Below, piece by piece: positions 1-8,635 of a DNA stretch of 51,988 nt (position 1 is its first letter; every line of letters starts with the position of its first letter). A model generated the notes under the pieces. The model was not told the DNA's origin. It searched no databases and worked only from the letters and a program-made list of their open reading frames with translations. This DNA is from Oscillospiraceae bacterium (lineage in GTDB: Bacteria; Bacillota; Clostridia; Oscillospirales; Ruminococcaceae). Position numbers and translations under genes: made by a program. The DNA is taken from the NCBI GenBank assembly GCA_017415165.1, contig JAFQIY010000063.1:1-51988 (forward strand). The letters are read 5' to 3'.

Positions 1-3
1 AAG

Positions 4-43
4 TAATTTCCCATATAGGGCTATAGCCCTATATGGGAAATTA
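4..43. repeat. Perfect 40-bp palindrome
   Basis: Two 20-base arms pair completely with no unpaired loop base, centred on TA at 23-24. It lies at the left edge of the window in the gap downstream of the minus-strand phosphofructokinase gene. There is no T-run next to it, so it is not an ordinary terminator. It could be part of a larger repeat that continues outside the window. Confidence 0.85.
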
Positions 44-67
44 GACTGAAAGTCTTTGGAAAGGGGT

Positions 68-104
68 CTGGGGAAGAACCTTTCTTCAGAAAGGTTTGCC
101 CCAG
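68..104 (-). terminator. Hairpin downstream of the phosphofructokinase gene
   Basis: CTGGGG (68-73) pairs with CCCCAG (99-104), and inside it AACCTTTC (77-84) pairs with GAAAGGTT (89-96) around TTCA. It follows the stop of the gene at 159 in the direction of transcription. It lacks a clear U-tract, so terminator function is only plausible. The purine-rich style resembles a dispersed intergenic repeat. Confidence 0.4.
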
Positions 105-158
105 TGGTCTCCGCAATACTTCTGTATGGTCAGTATCCTTACGGAAGCAGCTTTGTTT

Positions 159-1382
159 TTACTGATTAAGTCTGAAATGCACGGGAATACCGTTCATATA
201 TTCAATCTTAGGCTCGCCCTGAATAAGCGGCAGGAAATAGTTGAGTGCGTCAACTGTAACATTGTTGCCCTTGGAGTTAATCCACTCGGACGGGAAAAAC
301 TTTTCCTTGTTTGCAATGCCGCTGATATCTGCGGATACGACCTCAACACGGTATGGGTTGTTGCTGATACGCTTGAAAATCATCATCACGCCGCTTTCGC
401 CCCTGAGTGCTGCTCTTACAGCTTCCTCACCGATTGTCTTTGCCTCTGTGATATCAGTAAGTGAAGCAATGTGCGAGCTGCACCTCTGCATAACGTTCAG
501 CTCAATGGAACGAACCTTGCAGCCGATATTTGCGCCGACAATCTTTTCAAGATACTTGCCCACGCCTGAAAGGTACTTATGACCGAATGCGTCGGTAAGC
601 TCGGAGGAAAATCCGCTTGCGAGGTATTTTTCATCGTCAAACTTGATACCCTCGGAAACAGCGATGATAACAGCCTTGTATTTCTGCTGAGCAATGCGGA
701 TATCCTCCAGGAACTTCTCAATGGAAAATTCAGACTCAGGCAGATAGATGAGGTGCGGTGCAGGCTCACCGTTTGCACGGAGCACACAGGAAGAAGCTGT
801 AAGCCAGCCAGCGTCACGCCCCATAATTTCCACGATTGTTACGGATGGAATTGAGTAAACACGGCTGTCACGGATAATTTCCTGCATAGAGGTTGCAACA
901 TATTTTGCAGCTGAGCCGAAGCCCGGAGTATGGTCTGTAGCCATAACGTCATTATCGATTGTTTTCGGCACGCCCACAACCTTGATATCAATATTGTTTG
1001 CTCTGAACCACTTGTCCAGCTTCATAACCGTGTCCATAGAGTCGTTGCCGCCGATGTAGAAGAAAGCCTTGATGTTATGCTGTGCAAAAACTTCAGCGGC
1101 TCTGCGGTAATCGGAGTCGTCCTCATCAGCATTTTTCAGCTTGAAACGGCAGGAGCCGAGAACAGTGGACGGAGTTTTCATAAGCAGGTCTACATCATAC
1201 TCAGAGGTAAGAATTTTCTGAAGGTCAACAAATTCGTCACGGAGAACGCCCTCGATACCGTTTATCGAGCCGTAGATTGTTCCGATTTCCTCACATTCGA
1301 GAGCAGCGGTAAAAACACCTGCCAGTGAAGAATTGATTGCAGCGGTAGGACCGCCTGACTGTGCAACAGCGATATTAAACAT
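159..1382 (-). CDS. pfp: PPi-dependent 6-phosphofructokinase
   Basis: Phosphorylates fructose 6-phosphate to the 1,6-bisphosphate in glycolysis, very probably with pyrophosphate as donor, which also makes the step reversible. The 407-residue cytosolic protein starts with the family's AQSGGPTAAIN phosphate-binding loop. At residues 111-115 it reads GGNDS: the Asp at the fourth position replaces the Gly of ATP-dependent enzymes and blocks the ATP alpha-phosphate. PKTIDND and MGRDAGWLTA are also typical of PPi-type enzymes. The Asn in place of the usual first Asp of GGDD is a small deviation. The ATG is preceded by AGG at suitable distance. The gene appears monocistronic, with its own extended -10 promoter. 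Family assignment is firm; donor choice is inferred from these residues. Confidence 0.93.
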   Translation of the reverse strand: MFNIAVAQSGGPTAAINSSLAGVFTAALECEEIGTIYGSINGIEGVLRDEFVDLQKILTSEYDVDLLMKTPSTVLGSCRFKLKNADEDDSDYRRAAEVFAQHNIKAFFYIGGNDSMDTVMKLDKWFRANNIDIKVVGVPKTIDNDVMATDHTPGFGSAAKYVATSMQEIIRDSRVYSIPSVTIVEIMGRDAGWLTASSCVLRANGEPAPHLIYLPESEFSIEKFLEDIRIAQQKYKAVIIAVSEGIKFDDEKYLASGFSSELTDAFGHKYLSGVGKYLEKIVGANIGCKVRSIELNVMQRCSSHIASLTDITEAKTIGEEAVRAALRGESGVMMIFKRISNNPYRVEVVSADISGIANKEKFFPSEWINSKGNNVTVDALNYFLPLIQGEPKIEYMNGIPVHFRLNQ

Positions 1383-1428
1383 AGTAACTAACCTGCCTTT
1401 TTATTATTCCGAAAAAACATCTGTAATT

Positions 1429-1437
1429 ATTATACCA
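1429..1437 (-). promoter_or_regulatory. Extended -10 promoter for the phosphofructokinase gene
   Basis: Minus-strand TGGTATAAT is an extended -10 element about 50 bases upstream of the start codon. No good -35 box lies 17 bases further up; a TTGACA at 1459-1464 is at 24 bases, too far to be the partner. Confidence 0.5.
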
Positions 1438-1546
1438 CGTTTCAGACAGATATTTCTATGTCAATTCACAACATATTTACAGCACTTTTCAGGGACTGCT
1501 TGAACTGATTTGTGCAGTAAAGGATTACATCAGACGCATAAAAACG

Positions 1547-1576
1547 AAACCACTCTCACCTAAGTGAAAGTGGTTT
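1547..1576 (-). terminator. Rho-independent terminator of the EAL-domain gene
   Basis: AAACCACT...AGTGGTTT stem with a further TCAC/GTGA pairing, followed on the minus strand by CGTTTTTATG. It lies directly after the stop at 1584. Confidence 0.8.
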
Positions 1577-1583
1577 GATTTGT

Positions 1584-4517
1584 TTATACAGCCTTGCAAT
1601 GAAGTTCAACAAGATTTTCGCCAACTTCAGTAATAGCAAGCTCTCCGCCGTCAGGCGCTGCAGCCATAATCTTTCCTCTGCCCTCATAGAAAACGTCAAT
1701 TGCGGAAATTACTGCACTGCCACTGCCTGAACCGATACCAAGCTCCACAGACGCAGCCGTATAAAGCTTCATCTTTGCACTGTTAATCTGTACGTTGCCT
1801 GAGCCTGTTCTGTCACCGATACCTGTTACATCGTTGCCCTCACAGCGGATATTGTAGTCACCCTCATTGATTACTACATCAACGTTTCCGCCCAGTGCGC
1901 CGATTACCGCCGCTTCCTTTGCATTTGCGGAAAGCTCATATTTGCCCTTATTGAATACAACCTTGCCGCTTCCGCCATCAAGGACACCAACTGCACAGCA
2001 CCTGTTGCCTGAGCATACCGCCTTGATATCCGTTCCTGCGGTTACGGTTGTATTGCCGCTGATTGAACCGATACCAACAACGTTTCTTCCTGCATTTTCG
2101 AGGAAAATGCTGCCGCCGCTGACATCAATTGCGGCAGTACCCGATACTGAGCCTACAGCAATAATATTTATACCCCTCAGCTCTGTTGTAACCTTACCCG
2201 AAATAATCTCAATAAGAGAATTTTCACTTCCGACGCTTCCTCCGATACCTACTATGTTGCTTGTTTCAACATAAATATCAAGAGCGCCCGTATGTTCAAG
2301 ACGTATCTTGCCATAATCCTGGAAGTAGTTTCCTCCCAGTACAGTACCGTCGTCGCTGCTGACGTCAAGCCGCAGTGAGCCATCGCCCTTGAGCACAAAG
2401 CTGCTGGTTTCGGGCACTCTTATGCCCTCGTAGCTGAACACATTCTGTCCGTTGATTTCAAGTGTTACATCGCAATTTTTACCCAGCGTAAGCACAGGAC
2501 CTTCCAGACCGAAGATATTTACATCTGTTATTCTGATTGTGCCGCAGTAACCGTCCTCGCAGACGATACGCATATTTACCGAGCGCATCGGATTGCTCTT
2601 GAAGTTAACCTCAGGTGAAACCGCAACAATATCGGTGTAGCCCTGTACCGCAAGTGTTTCGATATCAAGACAGCTGTCATCCTCAACCCTGTAAACCTTT
2701 TTCTTATAGCTTACATTCTTGAGATTGATATCAAGAAGTTCATTTCTGATATCCGTAGCAATATCCGAAAGAATAACAGGACTAGGTCTGCCTGTGTAAT
2801 AGCCCTGAATATAGTCAATTCCCAATGTAATAACAGTTTCAAGCTCGCCCCTTGTTTCGATGCCCTCGCTGAGAGTCTTTATGCCGTGATTCTTCGCAAA
2901 GTTAATCAGGTTCGCAACAAGGTGACGCTTCTGTGAGTCGTTGTCGATATTGGATACAATAGAACGGTCAATCTTGATAAAGTCAGGCTGGATTGAAAGC
3001 AGCGTAGACTCATTTGCGTAGCCCGTGCCATAATCGTCAAGAGCAAAGAGAGCGTGCTTGCTGCTGTATCTTTTTCTCATCAGCTCAATGCTTTCGGGCG
3101 TAATCTGGCTGCCCTCGGTTATTTCGATTATCAGCTTTTCGAATACATTTCCGTATTTTGCAAAAATCTCCTCGTACTCATCATCCGTGATAAAACAGTT
3201 CGGTATTGTATTTATAAACAAGCGCTTGCCCTGAAAACGCACCACGTTTTCGGAAAGGAATTTCAGCAGATTGCTCATAGTAAGACATTCAATCTTATCC
3301 GACACATTCTGCTCCCTTGCGATTGTTATGACTTCAATAGGTGAAAGTCTTATACCATTGATTTCGTGAGGGCGCATAAGTGCCTCATAGCCGAACACCT
3401 CACCTGTTCTTGCGTCAACAACAGGCTGGAAATGGTAGTCAATTTTATCATCATTTACAATAGTATTGAACACCTGAATTTTTTCAAAGTCGTGTGCACG
3501 CAGTACATAGTTTGCCTGATCAAATTTTACAGGTGCAGCCACTGCGGAGGTCTTTGCCTCATATGCAGCATAGTCTGACGCAGCAAGCATTGCCACAGCA
3601 TCTGACTCTCGGTCGTTGAAAAGTGCGTAACCGCAGTAAACGTGGATATATTCGCTGTTGTCCGATTCCCTGAAGATTTCCGAAAGTCCGTTGAAAATCT
3701 TGTCAGCGTATTTTTTGCAGCCTTCCTCATATGTATCCGTCAGTAGCAGGCACATTTCATTTGTCGAAGTTCTTCCCGCAAAAGCATTGTGAGGGTTCTC
3801 AAAGCGCTTGATAAATGCAGCCGCCTTTGCAACAACCTTATCTGCGGCAGTTGTGCCCTTGAATGATGAAACCTTGTCAACACCGCTGATGATTATGCTT
3901 ATGAGACCGATTTCGCCCCTGTTGTTTTCCGTCACAGCACGCACCTTGGCAATGAATGCGTCACGGCACAGCATACCCGTATCGCTGTCATAGTATTTGA
4001 GGCTCTTGATAATATTACGGCAGGAAACATATTCCGAAACATCGGAAATCATTGTAAACTCATAATAGTCATTCTCAAAGGTTGAAATTCGCACCCAGCT
4101 CTCGGGGCGTGCAGCCATATAGATATCGGGACCCGCATCCGACGGACTCGAAACGAGCTCAGTCATTATCTTCTTGTAATCCACATCGTCCACAATTTCA
4201 CTTGCAACCTCGATACCCGTAATCGAGGAAAACTTTGAGGAAATAAATGCAGTTTCGTCCTGCTTGTTATACTTTACCTCAGCATACCCCGATATTCTGC
4301 CGATGATTTCCTCAATGCTTCTGAATTTATCCTCGAAAACAACAAATATTTTTTTCAGCAGCAGTATCATACCTATTGTTGCAAGCACAGCAACTGTAAT
4401 TGCCACACTTTCAAATGTTTCAAGGAAAGCTGCCGCCAATGTCAGCGCAAACAACAGTCCCACACCTGAATACAACAATATTTTCAGCGTCTTTATCCGC
4501 TTTTTCTCGTCTTTCAT
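1584..4517 (-). CDS. Membrane GGDEF-like/EAL protein with C-terminal beta-helix-like domain
   Basis: Likely c-di-GMP phosphodiesterase of 977 residues. Two membrane helices (about 11-32 and 37-55) leave the rest in the cytosol. A PAS-like stretch (80-170) and a degenerate GGDEF domain (about 170-325, STNEM at about 249 where GGDEF is expected) lead into an EAL domain (345-580). The EAL domain keeps EALMRP, the Asn of LFINT, IEITE, LDDYGTG, the Lys of FIKIDRS, SEGIE and QGYYTGRP, so it should be catalytic. Residues 620-977 form repeated short beta-strand units with recurring GIG and SGG turns, resembling the Cthe_2159-type carbohydrate-binding beta-helix. The start is the ATG behind GAGGTGG at 4517; an upstream in-frame ATG at 4712 has no ribosome site and would run across the promoter. 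The tail's role is unknown. Confidence 0.88.
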   Translation of the reverse strand: MKDEKKRIKTLKILLYSGVGLLFALTLAAAFLETFESVAITVAVLATIGMILLLKKIFVVFEDKFRSIEEIIGRISGYAEVKYNKQDETAFISSKFSSITGIEVASEIVDDVDYKKIMTELVSSPSDAGPDIYMAARPESWVRISTFENDYYEFTMISDVSEYVSCRNIIKSLKYYDSDTGMLCRDAFIAKVRAVTENNRGEIGLISIIISGVDKVSSFKGTTAADKVVAKAAAFIKRFENPHNAFAGRTSTNEMCLLLTDTYEEGCKKYADKIFNGLSEIFRESDNSEYIHVYCGYALFNDRESDAVAMLAASDYAAYEAKTSAVAAPVKFDQANYVLRAHDFEKIQVFNTIVNDDKIDYHFQPVVDARTGEVFGYEALMRPHEINGIRLSPIEVITIAREQNVSDKIECLTMSNLLKFLSENVVRFQGKRLFINTIPNCFITDDEYEEIFAKYGNVFEKLIIEITEGSQITPESIELMRKRYSSKHALFALDDYGTGYANESTLLSIQPDFIKIDRSIVSNIDNDSQKRHLVANLINFAKNHGIKTLSEGIETRGELETVITLGIDYIQGYYTGRPSPVILSDIATDIRNELLDINLKNVSYKKKVYRVEDDSCLDIETLAVQGYTDIVAVSPEVNFKSNPMRSVNMRIVCEDGYCGTIRITDVNIFGLEGPVLTLGKNCDVTLEINGQNVFSYEGIRVPETSSFVLKGDGSLRLDVSSDDGTVLGGNYFQDYGKIRLEHTGALDIYVETSNIVGIGGSVGSENSLIEIISGKVTTELRGINIIAVGSVSGTAAIDVSGGSIFLENAGRNVVGIGSISGNTTVTAGTDIKAVCSGNRCCAVGVLDGGSGKVVFNKGKYELSANAKEAAVIGALGGNVDVVINEGDYNIRCEGNDVTGIGDRTGSGNVQINSAKMKLYTAASVELGIGSGSGSAVISAIDVFYEGRGKIMAAAPDGGELAITEVGENLVELHCKAV

Positions 4518-4584
4518 AAGCCACCTCAGATTTATTTTATATAAGTTTAAACAGACTATTAAGAATGAGTAAATTAGTATTATA

Positions 4585-4613
4585 ATTATATAATATTTCC
4601 TTAAAAATATCAA
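4585..4613 (-). promoter_or_regulatory. Sigma-A-type promoter for the EAL-domain gene
   Basis: Minus-strand TTGATA (4608-4613), 17-base spacer, TATAAT (4585-4590). It lies about 70 bases upstream of the chosen start and therefore argues against the longer reading frame. Confidence 0.75.
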
Positions 4614-4667
4614 TATCTTTCCATTGCTTTTGTCAGTTTGCACAATATAATTAACGATATAAACAAA

Positions 4668-4697
4668 TTGCACACCTGCTTTTTTGCAGATGTGCAA
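4668..4697 (-). terminator. Terminator of the mannanase gene
   Basis: TTGCACACCTGC pairs with GCAGATGTGCAA with one mismatch, followed on the minus strand by TTTGTTT. It is directly downstream of the mannanase stop. Confidence 0.85.
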
Positions 4698-4704
4698 CAA
4701 TTTT

Positions 4705-6339
4705 TTATTCAAGCGGATAATTTTTCAGGTCAGGAAGTTCTTCAAGTGTAAGGGTTCTGTCGCTCTGATAAGCCTTGTCAAGAGTTTCAAGGGAGGTATA
4801 CTCATCATTGAGAAAACCGTTTTTCAGAGTAAATGGGTCACTCCACGTTCCCCAGTAAAGCCAGCGGCTGTTTGTGTCCATAACCTTGTCAGGGTCCATT
4901 ACACAGCCGTTTTCCGAAAGTGCAACAAGCTTGTTTTCGCCCGGAACCTCCGCAAGCTGTGCAAAGCTTCCGCTGAAGCTTGAGTCAACGAGGTTGCCTG
5001 CGTAGATATCAGTTGAAATGATGTCCACGGTTTCATCGCCCGGATACCACTCAGGGTCCTGCGCATTCCACACCCAGATAAGGTTTGTAAGACCGTGCTC
5101 GTTGGTCATTTTGTCGTACATCGCATTCCACAGCTTGATGTAGCTTTCAGGCTTGCAGTTGCCCCACCAGAACCAGCCGCCCGAAGCCTCGTGCAGAGGT
5201 CGCCACAGTACGGGTACGCCTGCGTCGCGGAGTCTTGCAAGCTGTTCGGAGATAAGGTCGATATCCTGCATAAGCAGTTCATAGCCGTGTTCATCCTCAC
5301 CGTTCATAATCTTGTCGAGGTCAAGTGTTGACGCTTCCTTATAGAACGACTTGTACCACGGATTGTTCTCATCGTTCACCTGATACTCAACGGGAGAATG
5401 CCAGTGCCAGCAAAGTGTTACAATACCGCCGCCGTTTGTATAGAAGTCATATGCAAACTCAACCGTGTTCGAGTCACTTCCGTGTGCAACCGAACCTGAG
5501 TTGTAATTCATCATATCCATACCGAGAACGGCAAAATGAGAGCCTGTCTGCTTGTAGATACGCTTGAACTCGGTTGATGTACGTCCGTTGTCGGCGTACT
5601 GACCTGTAAGGCTGTACTTGCCGTAAATGTCGCAAAGGAATTTGTACAGACGCTTTGTGTGGTCGTCGGCATTGGGGTTGGAAAGCGGTGCGGTAACCTT
5701 ATATGTATCTGCCGTAATTGAAGTGTTTGCAGTAATTTTCAGACAGTCATAATCGGTGTAACCCCAGGACGGAATAATCGCAATTTTATGCTCACCAGCT
5801 GTAAGGTAGATATTTTTCAAGTAGCTGTCACCGAAAACACCGTTGTTCCGACAGATAATGCTTCCGATTTTTTCGCCGTCAAGATTAACGTAGTTTTCAC
5901 GCTTTGCGTCGTCACCCGACTTGCAGATGAAATTGAGGTCGTAGAAGCCTGTATATTCAGCATTCACCACAAAGGTAAGGCTGTCCTTTTCACCGTGATT
6001 GACTCCGTTTACAGCCGAGCCGCCTGAGGCACTGTCATTTGCGTAAGCCGCCGCCGAGCCTGCCATTTCAGCGCTTTCAGCTTCATAGACTGCCTCATAG
6101 TCAACAGGCACATCGCTTGCTGTAAGAGGATAGTCAGAAAGGTCAACCGTACCGAATTCTGTCTTGATTTCGTCGTAAATAATCTTCAGCGCCTCTTTCT
6201 GCTCAGCAGCAACTGTTTCAGCCGCCGTTTCCGTTGTAGTATTCACATCAGCACCCTCTTTTTCCGCACAGCCCGTAAATGCCGCCGCAGTCATTGACAA
6301 CGCCGCCGCAAGAGCTGCGATTTTTCTGAATTTATTCAT
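4705..6339 (-). CDS. Secreted beta-mannanase, GH26 with CBM35-like module (lipoprotein)
   Basis: Endo-1,4-beta-mannosidase expected to cut mannan or glucomannan outside the cell. The 544-residue precursor has a lipoprotein signal peptide ending AFTGC, so it should be anchored on the membrane outer face. Residues of about 75-200 (YEAESAEMAG to YDCLKIT) resemble a CBM35-type sugar-binding module. The catalytic domain (about 220-530) carries the GH26 acid/base Glu in WRPLHEASGGWFWWG (near 382) and the nucleophile Glu in ALSENG (near 475); both are intact. The start is the ATG at 6339 behind AGAGGTG, since the signal peptide begins there and upstream in-frame starts lie at the promoter. It is monocistronic with its own promoter and terminator, and fits a plant-fibre-degrading gut or rumen lifestyle. 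Confidence 0.94.
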   Translation of the reverse strand: MNKFRKIAALAAALSMTAAAFTGCAEKEGADVNTTTETAAETVAAEQKEALKIIYDEIKTEFGTVDLSDYPLTASDVPVDYEAVYEAESAEMAGSAAAYANDSASGGSAVNGVNHGEKDSLTFVVNAEYTGFYDLNFICKSGDDAKRENYVNLDGEKIGSIICRNNGVFGDSYLKNIYLTAGEHKIAIIPSWGYTDYDCLKITANTSITADTYKVTAPLSNPNADDHTKRLYKFLCDIYGKYSLTGQYADNGRTSTEFKRIYKQTGSHFAVLGMDMMNYNSGSVAHGSDSNTVEFAYDFYTNGGGIVTLCWHWHSPVEYQVNDENNPWYKSFYKEASTLDLDKIMNGEDEHGYELLMQDIDLISEQLARLRDAGVPVLWRPLHEASGGWFWWGNCKPESYIKLWNAMYDKMTNEHGLTNLIWVWNAQDPEWYPGDETVDIISTDIYAGNLVDSSFSGSFAQLAEVPGENKLVALSENGCVMDPDKVMDTNSRWLYWGTWSDPFTLKNGFLNDEYTSLETLDKAYQSDRTLTLEELPDLKNYPLE

Positions 6340-6375
6340 ATGTACTGCACCTCTCATATATTTTCTGATTTTAAA

Positions 6376-6404
6376 ATTATAGAATATTATTACAGGCATA
6401 TCAA
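6376..6404 (-). promoter_or_regulatory. Sigma-A-type promoter for the mannanase gene
   Basis: Minus-strand TTGATA (6399-6404), 17-base spacer, TATAAT (6376-6381), about 35 bases upstream of the start codon. Confidence 0.75.
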
Positions 6405-6468
6405 CAGTCATTGATTAATTAATTTGGAATTTTTAAAGTACAAAACGTTTAAGCAGCAACTGACAATG

Positions 6469-6497
6469 TTGTTTTTCGTGCGCAGATGTGCTATAAT
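6469..6497 (+). promoter_or_regulatory. Promoter for the SpoU methyltransferase gene
   Basis: TTGTTT (6469-6474), 17-base spacer, TGC-TATAAT extended -10 (6492-6497), about 28 bases upstream of the ATG. Confidence 0.7.
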
Positions 6498-6525
6498 CAT
6501 AAAAAACTTCAAGGAGAAAGCTGCT

Positions 6526-7323
6526 ATGCCTGATATAAAGAAACTTACCGATATTTCCGTGCCTGAGCTTGAAATTTACGCACGGCTCAACGAAGCTCAG
6601 CTGCTTCATTATTTTGAGCCTGAGCAGGGCATTTTCATCGCCGAAAGCCCCAAAGTTATAGAACGTGCACTGAATGCAGGCTACAAACCGATTTCAATGC
6701 TTATGGAGCAGCGCCATATCGAGGGTGAAGCTAAGGAAATCATCGCACGGTGCGATGTTCCTGTTTACACTGCCGACGAGGAAATTCTTACGCAGATAAC
6801 AGGTTTCAGACTTACCCGTGGGGCGCTGTGTGCAATGCGGAGAAATTCCCTGCCTGCAGTTGAGGATATCTGCCGCGGTGCAAGGCGGATTGCCGTGCTG
6901 GAAAACGTGGTAAATCCTACTAATGTGGGCGCGATTTTCCGTTCTGCGGCGGCGCTTGGTATGGACGCTGTTCTTCTTACCGAGGGGTGCAGCGACCCGT
7001 TGTACAGACGTGCGGCGAGGGTCAGTATGGGCACGGTTTTTCAGGTCAGGTGGACTTACTTTGACGGAAATATGGACACCCTCAGAAGGCTTGGCTTTGC
7101 AACGGCTGCAATGGCGCTTGATGACAACTCGGTAAGCATTTCCGACCCGAAGCTTGCCGCAGAAAAACGGCTTGCAATTGTACTCGGCACTGAGGGGGAC
7201 GGACTTGCGGAAAGGACAATTTCAGACTGCGATTACACAGTGAAAATACCGATGTCACACGGCGTTGACTCTCTTAATGTTGCGGCGGCAAGCGCGGTTG
7301 CATTCTGGGAGCTGGGTAAATAA
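6526..7323 (+). CDS. SpoU/TrmH-family RNA 2'-O-methyltransferase
   Basis: Methylates a ribose 2'-OH of rRNA or tRNA with S-adenosylmethionine, acting in the cytosol as a knotted SPOUT dimer. The 265-residue protein has the three SpoU motifs: NVVNPTNVGAIFRSAAALG (near 128), the IVLGTEGDGL loop (near 220) and the PMSHGVDSLNVAAASAV knot near the C terminus. The N-terminal 100 residues resemble the substrate-binding domain of such enzymes. The start is the ATG behind AAGGAG at 6511-6516; the longer upstream frame lies across the promoter. The exact RNA target cannot be read from the sequence. It precedes yabP by 58 bases and may be partly co-transcribed with it. Confidence 0.88.
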   Translation: MPDIKKLTDISVPELEIYARLNEAQLLHYFEPEQGIFIAESPKVIERALNAGYKPISMLMEQRHIEGEAKEIIARCDVPVYTADEEILTQITGFRLTRGALCAMRRNSLPAVEDICRGARRIAVLENVVNPTNVGAIFRSAAALGMDAVLLTEGCSDPLYRRAARVSMGTVFQVRWTYFDGNMDTLRRLGFATAAMALDDNSVSISDPKLAAEKRLAIVLGTEGDGLAERTISDCDYTVKIPMSHGVDSLNVAAASAVAFWELGK

Positions 7324-7381
7324 AATTTCAGTTCTGACTTCATTTATAACAGCATATAATAATCAAAAAGGAGTGCTGATT

Positions 7382-7663
7382 ATGAATGAAGTCAATAAGA
7401 AAATGCCTGTACACAATATAATTCTTGAGGGACGCAGAAAGCTGTCCGTTTCAGGGGTTACGGACGTAGACAGATTTGACGAGAACACGGTGCTGCTGTA
7501 CACCTCTATGGGCGAGCTTACCGTCTGCGGAAGCGACCTGCACGTCAATGACCTTTCGGTCGGCAGCGGCGAGATGAACATTGAAGGCGAGATAAGAAGC
7601 ATTGTCTACGGTGACCCTGACAGACATTCTCCCCTTTCCTTCCTTGGCAGAATTTTCAGGTGA
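7382..7663 (+). CDS. yabP: Sporulation protein YabP
   Basis: Small protein (93 residues) of the YabP/YqfC family, which is needed for spore formation in the mother cell of Bacillus and clostridia. It starts MNEVNKKMPVHNIILEGRRKLSVSGVTDVD and keeps the family's short beta-rich pattern (LLYTSMGELTVCG). The ATG follows AAAGGAGTGCTG. It is followed 9 bases later by yabQ, then divIC and yabR, the same order as in Bacillus subtilis. In B. subtilis it is under sporulation sigma-E control; a CATATAAT at 7353-7360 could be part of such a promoter, but its -35 side is not convincing. Confidence 0.92.
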   Translation: MNEVNKKMPVHNIILEGRRKLSVSGVTDVDRFDENTVLLYTSMGELTVCGSDLHVNDLSVGSGEMNIEGEIRSIVYGDPDRHSPLSFLGRIFR

Positions 7664-7672
7664 GGTGAGCCT

Positions 7673-8146
7673 TTGCAGATAGAAACTTTTTTCTCCGTTT
7701 CACATCAGGTAAGCCTGTTTCTTATGTCGGTGCTGCTGGGTGCGGCAATGGGCGTAGTCTATGACTGCTTCCGCGTGTTGAGAATAGTATTTCCTCCTGC
7801 GGCAAAAAGCGGGGCGGTGCTGGTGCAGGATATTGTTTTCTGGCTGATTTACGGATTTGCTTTTTTCTGTTACGCAACTCTTGCGGCAAGAGGCGAAATC
7901 AGGTTTTTCATCTTTTTCGGCTCGCTTATCGGATTTGTTTTGTACATTCTTACACTCGGAAATTTCATCACGGGCATACTCAGACGCCTTTTTTCGGCGA
8001 TTTACGGCACTTTACGAAAAGTATATTCCGCAATAATTGAACCCATTGTAAATTTATTAAGAAAAAAATGTCAAAAAGCTCGTTCCGTTTTTGTGGGAAG
8101 TAATGAAAATGCCGAAAATAATGAGGTAAGTGAAAAAATGACTTGA
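7673..8146 (+). CDS. yabQ: Spore cortex biosynthesis protein YabQ
   Basis: Membrane protein (157 residues) of the YabQ family, which localises to the forespore outer membrane and is needed for cortex formation in B. subtilis. Three or so hydrophobic stretches are visible: residues 10-33, 45-68 and 75-98. The family's GxxxGVVYDCFRVLR segment follows the first helix. The start codon is TTG, supported by GAGGTGAG 6 bases upstream; there is no alternative ATG before the first helix. It is very likely translated together with yabP. The C terminus is charged and cytosolic. Confidence 0.9.
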   Translation: MQIETFFSVSHQVSLFLMSVLLGAAMGVVYDCFRVLRIVFPPAAKSGAVLVQDIVFWLIYGFAFFCYATLAARGEIRFFIFFGSLIGFVLYILTLGNFITGILRRLFSAIYGTLRKVYSAIIEPIVNLLRKKCQKARSVFVGSNENAENNEVSEKMT

Positions 8147-8172
8147 AAAATGCTGTTTCCTTGGTGTATAAT
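8143..8172 (+). promoter_or_regulatory. Promoter for divIC-yabR
   Basis: TTGAAA (8143-8148), 18-base spacer, TATAAT (8167-8172). The -35 overlaps the yabQ stop region, so vegetative divIC expression can be independent of the sporulation genes upstream. Confidence 0.65.
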
Positions 8173-8227
8173 AAGAAAGCTAAATTGGGTTCGTCTATTC
8201 TGAAACAAGAAACGGGAGGTGACCGCA

Positions 8228-8578
8228 TTGGACGAGACTAAAGCTCGCAGTTCCAAAAAAAATTCAAAAAGCGGTTACACTCTGAAAAAAAAGAATCAGA
8301 GCAGCCCTTTTATGAGATTTATTATTACGGTTACAGGCGCTGTTCTGGTTGTCGGCTGTATTGCTGACATCATAGGAACTCAGGCTGAAATTGCTGATAA
8401 AAAGCAGGAGCTTGAAGCTCTTGTGGAAGAAGCTGAACGTCTTGAGGATGTCAACGACGAGTATCAGAGTATCCTTTCTGAGGAGGATGAACGTGCTTTT
8501 ATGGAGCGTTACGCAATTGAGGTTCTCGATTATGCGTACCCGAACGAAAGACGTTTCTATGATACTACCGGAAATTAA
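8228..8578 (+). CDS. divIC: Septum formation initiator DivIC/FtsB-like
   Basis: Bitopic cell-division protein (116 residues) that works with FtsL and DivIB/FtsQ at the septum. It has a basic cytosolic N terminus, one membrane helix (about residues 32-52, FIITVTGAVLVVGCIADII) and a following coiled coil (QAEIADKKQELEALVEEAERLEDVNDEYQ). The start chosen is the TTG at 8228 because GGGAGG at 8214-8219 is 8 bases before it; an in-frame GTG at 8219 overlaps that ribosome site and cannot use it. Its position between yabQ and yabR matches B. subtilis. Confidence 0.87.
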   Translation: MDETKARSSKKNSKSGYTLKKKNQSSPFMRFIITVTGAVLVVGCIADIIGTQAEIADKKQELEALVEEAERLEDVNDEYQSILSEEDERAFMERYAIEVLDYAYPNERRFYDTTGN

Positions 8579-8635
8579 GGTTTTGTCCCTTCGGGGTCAG
8601 ATAAATTATCAAACGAGAGGATTAAAAAGTTTTTT

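Noticed and set aside
1459-1464. TTGACA as -35 box of the phosphofructokinase promoter
   Set aside because: The spacer to the TATAAT is 24 bases, too long; the TG-extended -10 is the likelier determinant.
4518-4712. Longer N terminus of the EAL-domain protein
   Set aside because: The extension crosses a promoter and has no ribosome site; the ATG at 4517 follows GAGGTGG.
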